Positions 29,889-40,365 of a DNA stretch of 64,000 nt are shown piece after piece (position 1 is the stretch's first letter; every line of letters starts with the position of its first letter). The notes beneath the pieces were generated by a model, which saw only the letters and a list, made by a program, of their open reading frames with translations, was not told the DNA's origin and did no database searches. Origin of the DNA: Anaeramoeba flamelloides. Lineage: Eukaryota; Metamonada; Anaeramoebidae. Location of the stretch: positions 3,663,001 through 3,727,000 of the forward strand of contig JANTQA010000070.1 of NCBI GenBank assembly GCA_027625915.1, written 5' to 3'. Both the position numbers and the translations under genes were made by a program.

Positions 29889-32822
29889 ATGGACGAATTA
29901 GAAATCTTATTAACAAGGATCAAAACAAATGATCCAGATTTGACTTCATTAAATCTGGTTCATAGCCGATTGGAAACGGAGCAATTACGAAGGCTGTGCC
30001 ACAGTTTCCGCTCTAACCACACGATTATTGATTTAAATTTATCTTCGAACCGGATGGAAAATGAGGTAACGAAGGCGCTGGGCGAGTCCATCAAAAGGAA
30101 CGACACGCTTGAGGAATTGAGATTGAACAAGAATAGCATCACGAACGAGGGTGCAAGGTATTTGTCGTCTGGTTTGATCGTGAATAAGAAACTCAAGCTC
30201 TTGAAGCTCAACGAGAACGAGATCGGCAGCGAGGGGATCAAGTACTTGTCGATCTCGCTCCAAAGGAACAACACGCTTGAGGAGCTGGGATTGAACGAGA
30301 ACCCGATCAACAAGATGAGCATCAAGCTCTTGTCGGAGTCGATCAAAAGCAGCAAGACACTCAAGACACTGACCCTCGAGGAGAACCAGTTGTCCCGCGA
30401 CGAAATGAAAATACTGTCCTTTGCGCTCATCGAAAACGAGTCGATCGTTGAGATGTCCTTAGAAAACAACAGGATCGATGACGAGTCCGTCAAGTATCTG
30501 TCTCAGGCATTGATCAGGAATTCAACGCTCAAGGATCTGTCCTTAAACAATAACCGGATTGGCAATAAGGGCGCCAAATACCTGAGCCAAATTTTTACAA
30601 AGAACAAAATTTTGCTTGAATTGAAGTTGAACCAAAACAAGATCGGCACCGACGGCGCAAAGCTGTTAGCCGAGGGCATTTCGAAAAACCACCCCTTGCA
30701 TAAATTGGGATTGAATGGCAATCCAATTAAAAACGGCGGTATCAAATATCTTGTCAACGCGCTAATCAAAAACACCCAATTGGAATCGCTGGGTCTGTCT
30801 GGAACCAAGATCACCAATGAGGGTGCCAAGTATGTCAAATTGCTCTTGAAAAACAACCACACTTTACAGGTTTTAAAAATAAATAATAACAAGATCGGCA
30901 TCAGTGGCGCCAAGGAAATAGCATTGGGGCTGGCCGAAAACCATGGGCTGGAGGTTTTAGCTCTTTCAGGCAATCAAATCAAGACAGAGGGGTTTTCATC
31001 AATCGCAGAGTCCCTGATCAACAATAAGACCCTGAAGGACATTGTTTTGAATGGGAACCAAATCGATGGGAAGGCAATGAGAGATTTGCATAAGCTGTTG
31101 AAAAAAAATAATGTGCTTCGAGACTTGTCCCTCACGGGAAATAAAATTGGCCCCAAGGGGATGATCCAATTACAGCAAGCCCTAATTGCAAACAACTCTT
31201 TGGAAATGATCCGGTTGGATTGGAATAAAATTGGCAAGATGGGAGTCAAGCATTTATGTAACGGCTTGGTCTTAAACACGAAATTGAAAAAATTGGGTCT
31301 ATCCGGCAACAAAATCACCACATTGGGGATGGGCCATCTCGCCACGGCACTAAGTACCAATTGCTGTTTAAAAAAATTGGCCCTGAATGGGAATAATATA
31401 AATGACGAAGGCTTAAAATTATTAATGATGGACGGCGTCAAGCAAAATGTTTCTCTCACGAAATTGGGCCTAAACGGTAATAAGCTAACAAGCAAATCTC
31501 TGAAATGGATTGTCAAGGCCCTGAAGGTGAATTCAAATTTGTTGGAGATATGGCTCGACGGTAATGACATTTTTGATCAAAACTATGGCACAGAAATTGA
31601 ACGGTCCTTGACGATAAATAGCCTATTGAAAAAGGGAACCAAGCAATTGGGTAATAAAGATTGGGAAAACGCTAAAAAGACCTTTGAAGAGATTATAGAG
31701 TTAATACCAAAGGGGATCAAATTGGAATTAATTAAGGGCGGTATATGCTTTGCTAGACAAGAGTTTAAGCGCGCCATAAAGCATTATACACGCTATATAT
31801 CCATAATTAAAAACAACTTTAGAGTCTTTTGGATAAGGGGAATGTGCTATGATTGCATGGACAACGAGGACGAGGCAACAAACGATTTCGAAACAGTCAT
31901 TGATTTGAACCCCAATTTTGCCGAAAAAAAAAAGCTCAGCGGAATCAATTATGGCGAAATTGTGGATGATGAAGCAGAAGGTATGTCAAAAAGTTCTTCA
32001 ATCGATGAAAAAAATAAATCAACAAACGAAATAGATTCAAATTCTGGATCAGGTAATGATTCCGATTATGATTTCTCAGAAGAGGATAATAGCAAGAGTG
32101 ATAGTGAAGATGAAAACGACAATGATGGATCGATTAATAAAAATATGAATCTTGAGAAAGAAAATGAAAATAATTTGAATAATAATGGAAATAATCGCAA
32201 TAACAATAATAATAATCATAATGACAATAACGATAATAATAATGAACAAAATTTAAATAGACATTTAGATAAAAAATTTTTTAATAAAAATTATCAAAAT
32301 GAAAAGTATCAAACAAATCAAGCCTTATCATTAAATAATGTTAATTTAAGAAGAAGCCTTGAACTTGAAAGAGGGAAGAAAAAAGAGAAGGGGAAAGGGG
32401 AAGAGAAGGAAACGGAAAAGGAAAAGGAAACGGAAAAGGAAAAAGAAAAGGAAAAAGAAAAGGAAAAGGAAAAGGAAAAGGAAGGGGGGGATGAAAATGA
32501 AAATGAAAAGGAAAAGGAAAAGGAGAGCGAGAAAGAGAAAGTAAATGTAAATAATAATAAAGAATCATCAACAATTTTAATTGAAACAGAAAACAATAAT
32601 GGTGCGAAAAAAATTTCAAATTCAGAATCTTCACAAACAAATGAAAATCATTTAAATAAGGAAACGGAAGAAAACGATGAAAAAGAATCACATCTTTGTG
32701 TTCAATGTAAAAAAAAGGCCATATATTATTGTGTAGAATGTAAAGTGCATTTTTGTGAAAAACATGACAAAAAAATTCATAGATTTGGTACATTATTGAA
32801 TCATAAAAGAATCCTTTTATAA
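29889..32822 (+). CDS. LRR-TPR-B-box protein, 977 residues
   Basis: Probable signalling scaffold; partner unknown. Residues 1 to about 570 are some 20 ribonuclease-inhibitor-type leucine-rich repeats of about 28 residues with the phasing LxxLxLxxNxI (for example LRLNKNSITNEGARYL, LGLNGNKLTSKSLKWI), as in NLRC3-type proteins but without a NACHT domain. About residues 585-700 look like TPR units (KKGTKQLGNKDWENAKKTF, FRVFWIRGMCYDCMDNED). A low-complexity linker follows: acidic Ser/Asp, poly-Asn and (KE)n. The last 43 residues form a B-box: C-x2-C-x7-C-x2-C-x4-C-x2-H-x4-H-x7-H (CVQC, CVEC, CEKH). The CDS is intronless. The LRR part uses many G/C-ending codons, while the linker reverts to AT-rich codons. 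Confidence 0.92.
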   Translation: MDELEILLTRIKTNDPDLTSLNLVHSRLETEQLRRLCHSFRSNHTIIDLNLSSNRMENEVTKALGESIKRNDTLEELRLNKNSITNEGARYLSSGLIVNKKLKLLKLNENEIGSEGIKYLSISLQRNNTLEELGLNENPINKMSIKLLSESIKSSKTLKTLTLEENQLSRDEMKILSFALIENESIVEMSLENNRIDDESVKYLSQALIRNSTLKDLSLNNNRIGNKGAKYLSQIFTKNKILLELKLNQNKIGTDGAKLLAEGISKNHPLHKLGLNGNPIKNGGIKYLVNALIKNTQLESLGLSGTKITNEGAKYVKLLLKNNHTLQVLKINNNKIGISGAKEIALGLAENHGLEVLALSGNQIKTEGFSSIAESLINNKTLKDIVLNGNQIDGKAMRDLHKLLKKNNVLRDLSLTGNKIGPKGMIQLQQALIANNSLEMIRLDWNKIGKMGVKHLCNGLVLNTKLKKLGLSGNKITTLGMGHLATALSTNCCLKKLALNGNNINDEGLKLLMMDGVKQNVSLTKLGLNGNKLTSKSLKWIVKALKVNSNLLEIWLDGNDIFDQNYGTEIERSLTINSLLKKGTKQLGNKDWENAKKTFEEIIELIPKGIKLELIKGGICFARQEFKRAIKHYTRYISIIKNNFRVFWIRGMCYDCMDNEDEATNDFETVIDLNPNFAEKKKLSGINYGEIVDDEAEGMSKSSSIDEKNKSTNEIDSNSGSGNDSDYDFSEEDNSKSDSEDENDNDGSINKNMNLEKENENNLNNNGNNRNNNNNNHNDNNDNNNEQNLNRHLDKKFFNKNYQNEKYQTNQALSLNNVNLRRSLELERGKKKEKGKGEEKETEKEKETEKEKEKEKEKEKEKEKEGGDENENEKEKEKESEKEKVNVNNNKESSTILIETENNNGAKKISNSESSQTNENHLNKETEENDEKESHLCVQCKKKAIYYCVECKVHFCEKHDKKIHRFGTLLNHKRILL

Positions 32823-33230
32823 TTCTGGTTTCAATTTTAAAAATTTTTAGTTCTTTATTTAACTTATATCAATATCAATTCCATATTTATCTTCATAAAT
32901 AAATACAATATATATATTTACATTATTATAAAAAAAATACATTATTCAAAGATCAAAGATGATAATATAATTATTATTTTTATCAAAATTTGCGTTTAAT
33001 TTGTTTTAAAATTATTTTTTTTTTTTTTTTTTAATTTTTTTGTTATCTTCCAACTTTCTTCAATCAAATTTAAATTGCTTATTTTTTATTATTTGTTTAT
33101 TATCTTTTTTCTTTCTTTTTTTTTCTTGGTTTGCTTTTTCATTTTCTTTTAGTAATTGGATTAATTAACAATTATTATTTCCATATCATAATTAAAAATA
33201 AATAAAAAAATTCCAAATTTTTTTTTTTTG
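32823..33230. other. 3' flank of the LRR gene
   Basis: T-rich and A-rich tracts, with a T22-type run near 33010. No open frame. Probably the 3' untranslated region and terminator zone. Confidence 0.45.
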
Positions 33231-33275
33231 TGTAGTTTAAGGGGAGAGTTTTTAATTACCCTGTTTGTTATTAGT
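33231..33275 (-). mobile_element. Short LINE 3'-end scrap
   Basis: TAGTTTAAGGGGAGAGTTTT followed by CCCTGTTTGTTATTAG matches the 3' terminus of the LINE at 2362-2405 (TTAAGGGAGGAGTT, CCTCTTGTTTGCCC). It abuts a foldback repeat, as the LINE at 3985 does. Confidence 0.45.
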
Positions 33276-33790
33276 TTTTTTTTTAATTTTTGAAATAAAA
33301 AGAAAATTTCAAAAATTTTGTTTTTATCTCTTAAAAAAGTACAAAAAAAACGCAGTTAGCTTTTCCAGAATTCAAAAGAATTGATTAAAATCAAGTATTT
33401 TTCACTATTCTTTTATATTTTGGAAAAACGCCGTTAGGTTTTCTTGAGTTTTCCGTTTATTTGGAAAATAGATAGATTTTTGTTAGGTTTTTTTGGGTTT
33501 TCTATTTATTTATGAAGTGTTCTAGGTTTTTTTTACTTTAGAAATAAACAGAAAATTTATTAAAATTTTCGGTTTATTTTTAAAGTAAAAAAAACCTAAC
33601 GAAAATCTATTGATTTTAGGCAAATAAATAGAAAACTCAAAAAAACCTAGAATACTTCTAAAATAAACAGAAAACTCAATAAAAACTAACAACTGTTTTT
33701 TGAATTTGTGAAATAAACCAAAAATTAAATAAATTTTCGTTTTCTTTCCCAAATAAAAAAAAAAGGGGGGGGGGGGCAAATAGGAGACAA
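33276..33790. repeat. Foldback repeat, AAACCTAACG family
   Basis: Left half GTTAGGTTTTCTTGAG, GATAGATTTTTGTTAGG; right half AAACCTAACGAAAATC, TATTGATTTTAGGCAA and AAACCTAGAATACTTC. Ends near a G12-type run at about 33764-33776. Confidence 0.7.
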
Positions 33791-34208
33791 TTTTGTTAAA
33801 TCAACTCTCTCCTTATTATAATATTGTAAGAATAATAATTTATTTTTATATTAAAAATAAAAAAATTCTTATGAATACATTTTGGTTCATATTTCAAATG
33901 CTCCAACAATTTAAAAATAACTAATTCAAACACACAAATAAAATCTAATTCAGAAAGAGGTAAAAATATATTTTGTTTTATTTGTGTAAAAGGTAAAAAA
34001 AAAAATGTTTTTTTTTTCAAATTTTGAACATAAGAAGGATTAAATTCAATTTCTGTTTTGTCTTATTTGAAAAGAGAAACATTCGAATTTCAATTAATAA
34101 AAATGTATAATTCTTAAAAATATAAATTTGAAAACAAAATTAACAGGAATTTTGGATCTTTTCAAATTATCGATTAATTCATTTAAGATTTGGTTAATCG
34201 ATTTTAAA

Positions 34209-35793
34209 TTACATCAACTTGCAATCTTTTTTTTTCCCTTTCCCTTTCCCTTTCCCTTTCCCTTTGCCTTTACTTTTCTTTGATTGTTCATTTTCAACAA
34301 CAAGCTTTACAATGCTTTGAAATGCTTCGTTGATGTTAATCACTTCTTTTGCACTTGTTTCAATGAATGGCACTTGGTAATTCTTGGCAAGGTCTTGTCC
34401 TTCTTTCTTCGAAACTTCGTGTTCTTTGATTGGAAGATCAATCTATGAGAATTGTTTTTGTTTTTGTTTGTGTTTTTATTTATGTTTTGTTTTTTTCATT
34501 TTTATTTTGATTGTTGATGTTGGTCAAAATTGTAAATTGTGAGATTTAGAAAAAAAAGCAATGGAAAAACGATAATCCAAATTCTCAGTGGTTCTAAACT
34601 TCATAACTGAAACAATTATTTACCTTGTTTGCGCATAACACAATGGGGACATTGTCACAGTCCTTTGCTCTTGTAATTTCTTTTCGGAATTCCTCAATCT
34701 CTTCAAATCCTTTTCGATTGTCTACAGCATAGATTAATAAAAAGCCATTTCCAGCACGGAAGTTGTGTGAACGAAGTGTGGAGTACTCTTCTTGGCCGGC
34801 TTTAGGAGTGTTTCAGATTGGGTATGTGTAATTGTAATGTTTTAAAAAAACTGTTAATTAAGATTTTTTTTTATCAAGAAAGAAGCTACCAAATTCAAAG
34901 ACAACCAAAAAAGTCAAGACAAAAATGTTTTCAAAAAGTGTCTACAAAGCACCTATAAAGCTAGAATATAACTTTTTTCAGTACTTGATTCGAAAAATTT
35001 TTTGTTACACTTTCTGGCAAAGGTTTTGGTAAAAAAAAAAAAAATTTTACCTGTGTCCTATTTTTTCCAGTCATTGTTATTCATAAAAATTTTGGAAAAA
35101 GGGAATATTTTATTTGGAAAGTTTTTAATATTTCCAATTCAAGTAGGAAAAGAATGAGTAATGGAAAGTCTAAAAGCAAGAACAAATATGCTTACCTGGA
35201 TTTCTAAAGGGAAGGTTTTGTTGTTTATGGTTAAAGTTTTTTGATACGACTCTTTGGGGAATTTTATTAGAAAGAAAAAGAGAGGAAAAGTAAAAGGAAA
35301 AGGAAAAGGAAAAATTCAAAAAAGCTTGTTTGTTGAAAAGTGAAAAAAAAATTATTGCAAATTACCTTCAATAGTTGGATCTATAACATTTGAAACAGTT
35401 TTTTTGTTTGTTAGAATTGACGAAAAATTAGAAATGGTTTTTGAAAAGTGAATTTTTTTTATTTTTTCAATAAATAAATCGATTTTTGTTCAAAAAATTC
35501 ACTCAAGAAAAAAAGCTTTTCTCCTAAAAATAAAAAAAAAATTTAAAGTACCATGATCTTGAACAAACGTTTGTGTAATAAACTGCAATGTGATGGCAGA
35601 TTTACCAACACTCCCAGGCCCCTAATTTGAAATACAAAAAAAAAAAAAAAAAGACAAAACAAGAAGTAAAAGAAAAAGTTTCGAAAGAATATTAATTCAA
35701 AGACAAAGAGATTCAATGTTGGTGTTGTGTTGGGACAAAAATTAACAATAAATCACAAACCGCTACAATAATTACCATCCTTTCGTCAGACAT
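34209..35793 (-). CDS. Ras-family small GTPase, seven exons with two microexons
   Basis: Ras-like GTPase switch, prenylated via CKLM. Minus-strand exons: 35793-35761, 35621-35552, 35380-35366 (15 nt), 35251-35196, 35057-35051 (7 nt), 34799-34624 and 34442-34209; total 591 nt, 196 residues. Joined motifs: P-loop GPGSVGKS; effector loop DPTIEESY; switch II DTAGQEEYS; NKID; ETSAK; a (GK)n plus KKK tail; CAAX CKLM. Donors are GTTTGT, GTACTT, GTAATT, GTAAGC, GTAAAA and GTAACC-type; all acceptors end in AG. Phases agree at every junction. The P-loop has Gly-Ser where Ras has Gly-Gly at positions 12-13, a normal family variation. The effector loop DPTIE and CAAX favour Ras/Rap over Rab. No single open frame reveals this gene. 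Confidence 0.93.
35051..35057 (-). other. 7-nt microexon of the Ras gene
   Basis: On the minus strand AAAAAATAG precedes GACACAG, which is followed by GTAAAATTTT. The seven bases give Asp, Thr and the first base of Ala, and join to CC GGC CAA to read DTAGQ. Without them the downstream exon is preceded by a stop in frame and the switch-II Asp is missing. Confidence 0.88.
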
Positions 35794-37079
35794 TTGATAA
35801 AAACAGAAAAGTTAAATATATATTTTGAAAAAAAAATGATGAATATATAATTAATTTTCAACCAAGAATGGAGATGGTAACTTTATTTTTGGGTTTTTAG
35901 GAGATACACTTCTCTTCAAATTTTGATCTTGGCAAAAAGAGCCTGAAATTTTGAAGCAAAATGAAGGAAATGAGAAAGTGAAGCTTTTTTCAAAAAAAGA
36001 AGCTGCAAAATGAATCAATTAGAACTCGTTGAGAATAAAACTAATCGTTTCTTGTGTTGTATTCTTTTTTTTTTCTGAATTAAAGTGTTTGGTAAAAATT
36101 GTTTTGGAAAAACTTTTTAACTGTTTCATTGAGATTTTTTCCAACAAACTACTAAATGGCAATTTACTTTGGTTATTATTTTAATTTCTCAGCGAATTCT
36201 TAAAAGTTAAAAAACCTTTTGAAAAGCAAAAGGGAACAAATCTTCCAAAATTATATTTTTTTTTTATTTTTAATCTTTTGTTTAATGAAGGGAAAGTTGT
36301 TAACAACTATTGTTAACCCGAATTCCGAAAATTTATTTAGGTATCTTATTAGGGTGTCAAAGACAACTATAGTTATTTGAGAAACGAACCAAATCACAAG
36401 AGTTATTATTTGCGGGGAAGCTAGTTAACCTTGATCAATAAAAAAAAAAAAAACAAAAAAACACAATTTTCTTTTTTCAAAAAGAACTGAGCAAAAATAA
36501 CGACAAAAAAGAACCCCTTTTTGGTTTATAACACGGACCCTCATTTTTGTTATTTCTGGATCTGTGATTAAAAGAATTTTCAAAGTTTTTCCTTTTTTAA
36601 CACTTGTCTTAAAAAAATAAAATCCAAACTTTTGAGTTGGCTAAAATTATTGCTTTATGGAACGTTTTGCCATTGACGAATACTTTAAAGAGTAAAATAA
36701 AAAGATCAATATTTTTCTTCTGCTTTTGAAAATAAAAACTATTACCCAAAGAATTAAAATAAATCAGCAAAGTCCCAAAATCTAAAAACGAAATTTCATA
36801 TAATTTAAGCTTTTTAAAAGTCTTAAAAAATTGAAATTTTATCTGATTGAGAAAATCTTTTTATGGAAAACAAATATATACAAAATTTTGTTCAATTTAT
36901 TTTTCAACAAATAGTAAAGTTTATTTACAATCTAACCAAAATTGGAGAACTTCTAATACTTGAGGCTACTATATTTCTTACCGTAGATGGTATAACGACT
37001 TTTTTAAGTTTCTCAAGCCAAGAAAAAAAAACTCTGTTTTTTTTTAAAAATTTAATATGAAAAGAAGTATGAATTTTTG
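35794..37079. other. Ras upstream region and intergenic DNA
   Basis: 35794-36300 probably holds the Ras promoter. 36281-36350 resembles the LINE 3' terminus (GAAGGGAAAGTTG ... ACCCGAATTCC). A short ATG exon-like sequence at 36658-36695 (MERFAIDEYFK, then donor-like GTAAAA) has no identifiable continuation. The 65-codon frame at 36863-37060 is not supported. Confidence 0.4.
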
Positions 37080-37965
37080 TTAACCTCAACTTTATGATAT
37101 TTACTTGAATTAATGATAACTAATAGTTTTTAAAACACTCTACTCATCTCAAAAAACTGAAACAGGGTGAAAAAAAGCCCAACCAAATTTTTAATTGGGA
37201 ACTACGAATAGAACCTGAAAATGAAAATTAAGATCCTGATGATAATATTTGAAAGTGCCTAGCTTTGTTTTAATTTTAGAATTATAAAGAATATTTAAAA
37301 AGATTTCTTTTTATTTCTAAAATTAAAAAAAAGCTTTAGAAGCTTTCCAAAAATTCCAAAGAATAAAGTAAAATCCAATATTTTACTCAATTCTTTGAAA
37401 TTCTGGTTAACCTAACTAAAAGTGTCCCTCAAGTACCTAGTTTTTTTTTTTAATTTCAGAAATTAATAAAAACCTAACGACAATTTTCGAGAATTTAAAG
37501 GAATAGAATAATATATATATGATTTTACTCAATTCTTTTGAATCCTAGAAAACCTAACGTAAGATTTCCCAATTTTTTTTTACTTTTTGGAATAAAAGAA
37601 AAAATTTCTAATATTTTTTTTTTCATTCCAAAAATTAAAAAAAAGCTAACGGAAAATCCAAAAAAAAATATTTTTTAATTTATATCGATAAATAATTCTG
37701 TAAGAGTCAAAATTATTGATTATCCATTTACAAGATATTTACGAAATTTAAAATAATTTTGGAAGATATGAAAATAACTCCTTAAATACAAAAAAAAAAA
37801 TTATTCAAATTTTTTCATATTAAATTAGCTTAAAATTCTTAATAGAACCTGGAAAATTGTATTTTTCAGTTCAATTATAAATTTAATTTGAAAAATACTT
37901 TTTTATCAAAAATATCTTATAATCCAATTGTACTTATTCTATAAGCGTAGTTTTCAAAAAAGAAA
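37080..37965 (+). repeat. Composite repeat, copy 1
   Basis: Shares module order with 43600-44835: ACACTCTACTCATCTCAAAA, then GTGCCTAG with the AAACCTAACG foldback module, then an AT-rich module containing AGATATT, AATTTAAAATAATTTT, TTCTTAATAGAACCT and TTTTTTATCAAAAAT. No coding content. Confidence 0.65.
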
Positions 37966-38119
37966 AAAAAAGTAAATATTTAATTTTTTTTTATAATTTT
38001 TTAATGATTGTTGAGCTACAGTTTTTATTTTTTTTTTTCATTTCATATTTTTATTTGGTTAAATTTTATAAATTTGTTTCTTTTACTTTGTCTATTGGAT
38101 AATATTATACATATTATCT

Positions 38120-38159
<40 letters not shown>

Positions 38160-38160
38160 T

Positions 38161-38353
38161 AGTTAGTTCCATTTTTAAGGTACAAACTTTCAACGGGATT
38201 TAAAGCAAAATAAAAACCTCAAATTAAGGCACAAAATTCAGATTCTAGTAAAATAATTTGTAAAAAAAAATTCAAAATTCTGTGCCTTAATTTGAGATTT
38301 TTTTGTGCCTTAAATTTCGTTTAAAGTTTGTGTCTTAAAAGTGAAACTGACTG
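38161..38353. mobile_element. Palindromic MITE, copy 6
   Basis: AGTTAGTTCCATTTTTAAGG at the left, directly after a T38 tract, and AAAAGTGAAACTGACTG followed by TA at the right. Internal blocks match copy 1. Confidence 0.85.
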
Positions 38354-38355
38354 TA

Positions 38356-40365
38356 ATGTAACCCCAGTTACATATACCCATAAAAAATACCGATAAGAAG
38401 ATATTTATTTAATTGCATTTTAATTTAAATTATATATTGGTACCTACCATTATAATATAAGAAAATTTAATAATTTCCTTTTAAATCGATACCATTCTTG
38501 GTTTCTACTTTGCGGTTTGTGAATATTTAACAAAACAACAAATAAAATTGAAAAAACTGAAAAATAAATTCGTTTCAAATACTTATAATAACTGTACTTT
38601 GACACTAATCTAAACATGATTTAAATCCAAGAAAATAAGTTTAATCACTTCGAAACTCTCTATTTATCAGGTTAAATACTTGTTTTTTTATAGCACTTAA
38701 TCCTGAACAATAAATTCAAAACACAAAATAATTTGAATTCTATTTTTACAAATTTTTGGGTTTAAAACTCTAAAGTACTAAAAATCCTAAATATTTCCAA
38801 ATTTTGAACAATTTTTTACAATATCCTTTTAAAAGTTCATTAAAAAATTGTAGTGAATTTATTTTATTTTATTTTATTTTTTTTGATTAAAATTAACTAG
38901 TTAATTACTACGTTTTTAGGTGAAAAAAGTGAAATGATGTATAAAATCACACTTGAAAGATTTAGAAATTAAGTAATATTTGTCCAAGGAGAATTTATTT
39001 TAGGTAAAAAGTGAAATTTTCCCAATTTCAACAATTTTCACAATGTTTATCTTGTTAGAGAAGGCAAAATTCCGATTTTAATATTTTAGAATTTCCATTT
39101 CAACTTTCTGAACTCACACTATTTTCCTGAGATGTTCTACATATTTTTACACTTACTTTTACAAGTTTGAAATGTTCCCAAATTTGAACTTACACTTGAT
39201 TATCCCCAAAAACTATTTTTTGCATTATTTTTTTTTTTATTTCTTTTTTCCTTTTCATTGAAAAACAAAGAAAAAAAGTCATGTGTGAAAATGTAAAGAG
39301 GACAAAAAAATTTTTTTTTTTTCTTTGTCTAATTTCTTCCGAATGGAAATTTTTTTTTGAGAAGTGAAAGTAAAATAACAGTATTACTCAACCACCTGTA
39401 GGGTGGGAACATAGTCCTTAATGAATACCTTTATTTTTATTCATACTCAAAAAAGAAATAACAAAAAAAAAAAAAGTATTTTGCTATAGCAATCTATCCA
39501 TAAATTCAAATTAATGTCTGAAATTTTTTTATTTCATTTTCCATTTTGTAAATTTTTTTACCTTAGCTTTAAATAAAGATTTTATCCTTTTAAATTTTAC
39601 AAAACTTTGTAAAATTAGTTGATCTTGAAAATATTCTTTGCCACTGAACTGTTGTTTTAAAAGTAGAAGTTCAAAGATTTACAAAAATGGAATTGAACTT
39701 TAATTAAAAATTTTTTTGAATTTATCAGTAAAGCAGGTTCAAGAGAAAAATTATTTATTGAAAAAATTAAAAGGTTTTAGATCAATATAATTTATTAAAT
39801 TAATTTCAACAAAAACAAAAAGAATGAATTATTCGATATTTGAAAAAAAAAAAAATTCAATTTCAAAACAAAAATATTCATTTTAAAGCCATTTTAAAAG
39901 AGTGAGTACTTCTAAAAAAATTTTTTTGAGGTTAATAATTTTAAAAAAGTGAATACTTTTTCGTTTTTAAAACACTTTTAAAGTTTTCAATTTTAATAAA
40001 GTGAAAACTTTTTCAGAATTAAAACTTTTATCAAGTTTCATGTTTTAAAAAAGTGAGAAATCAATCTTTTCATGTGAGGAAGAGGTTGGTGAAGAAAGGG
40101 GAGCACTTTTTTTAAAAAAATCATCGCTTTATTAAAATAGAAAACTTGCAAAAAAGACCTCACTTTTATTAAAACAAGAAATTTTCAAAAAAGTTTTAAA
40201 TCTGATGATCGTATAAAAAAAAAAAAAAAATCCACACCTTTTTAAAATAACTGTAATAATAAAAATTCTTTCACTAATTTCGTTTTAGTGAAACTTTATA
40301 TATGCTTGCTTTTGGCTATATTTTATTGTGGTTAATCTTGTGGAAAAAAAAACATTATTGTCTCT
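38356..40365. other. Intergenic region downstream of the EF-1alpha paralogue
   Basis: AT-rich. 39890-40190 has an irregular run of TTTTAAAAAAGTGA-like units and complements (AGTGAGTACTT, AGTGAATACTT, AGTGAAAACTT, CTCACTTTTATTAAAA). CCACCTGTAGGGTGGG at about 39391 is a small GC-rich hairpin. No gene seen. Confidence 0.4.

Noticed and set aside
32318-32596. Minus-strand Ser/Phe-rich frame opposite the LRR gene linker
   Set aside because: Shadow of the (KE)n-coding strand; antisense of GAAAAG repeats.
34233-34265. (CCCTTT)n resembling a telomere-like array
   Set aside because: It is the coding sequence for the (Gly-Lys)n tail of the Ras protein on the minus strand, in frame with the CAAX box.
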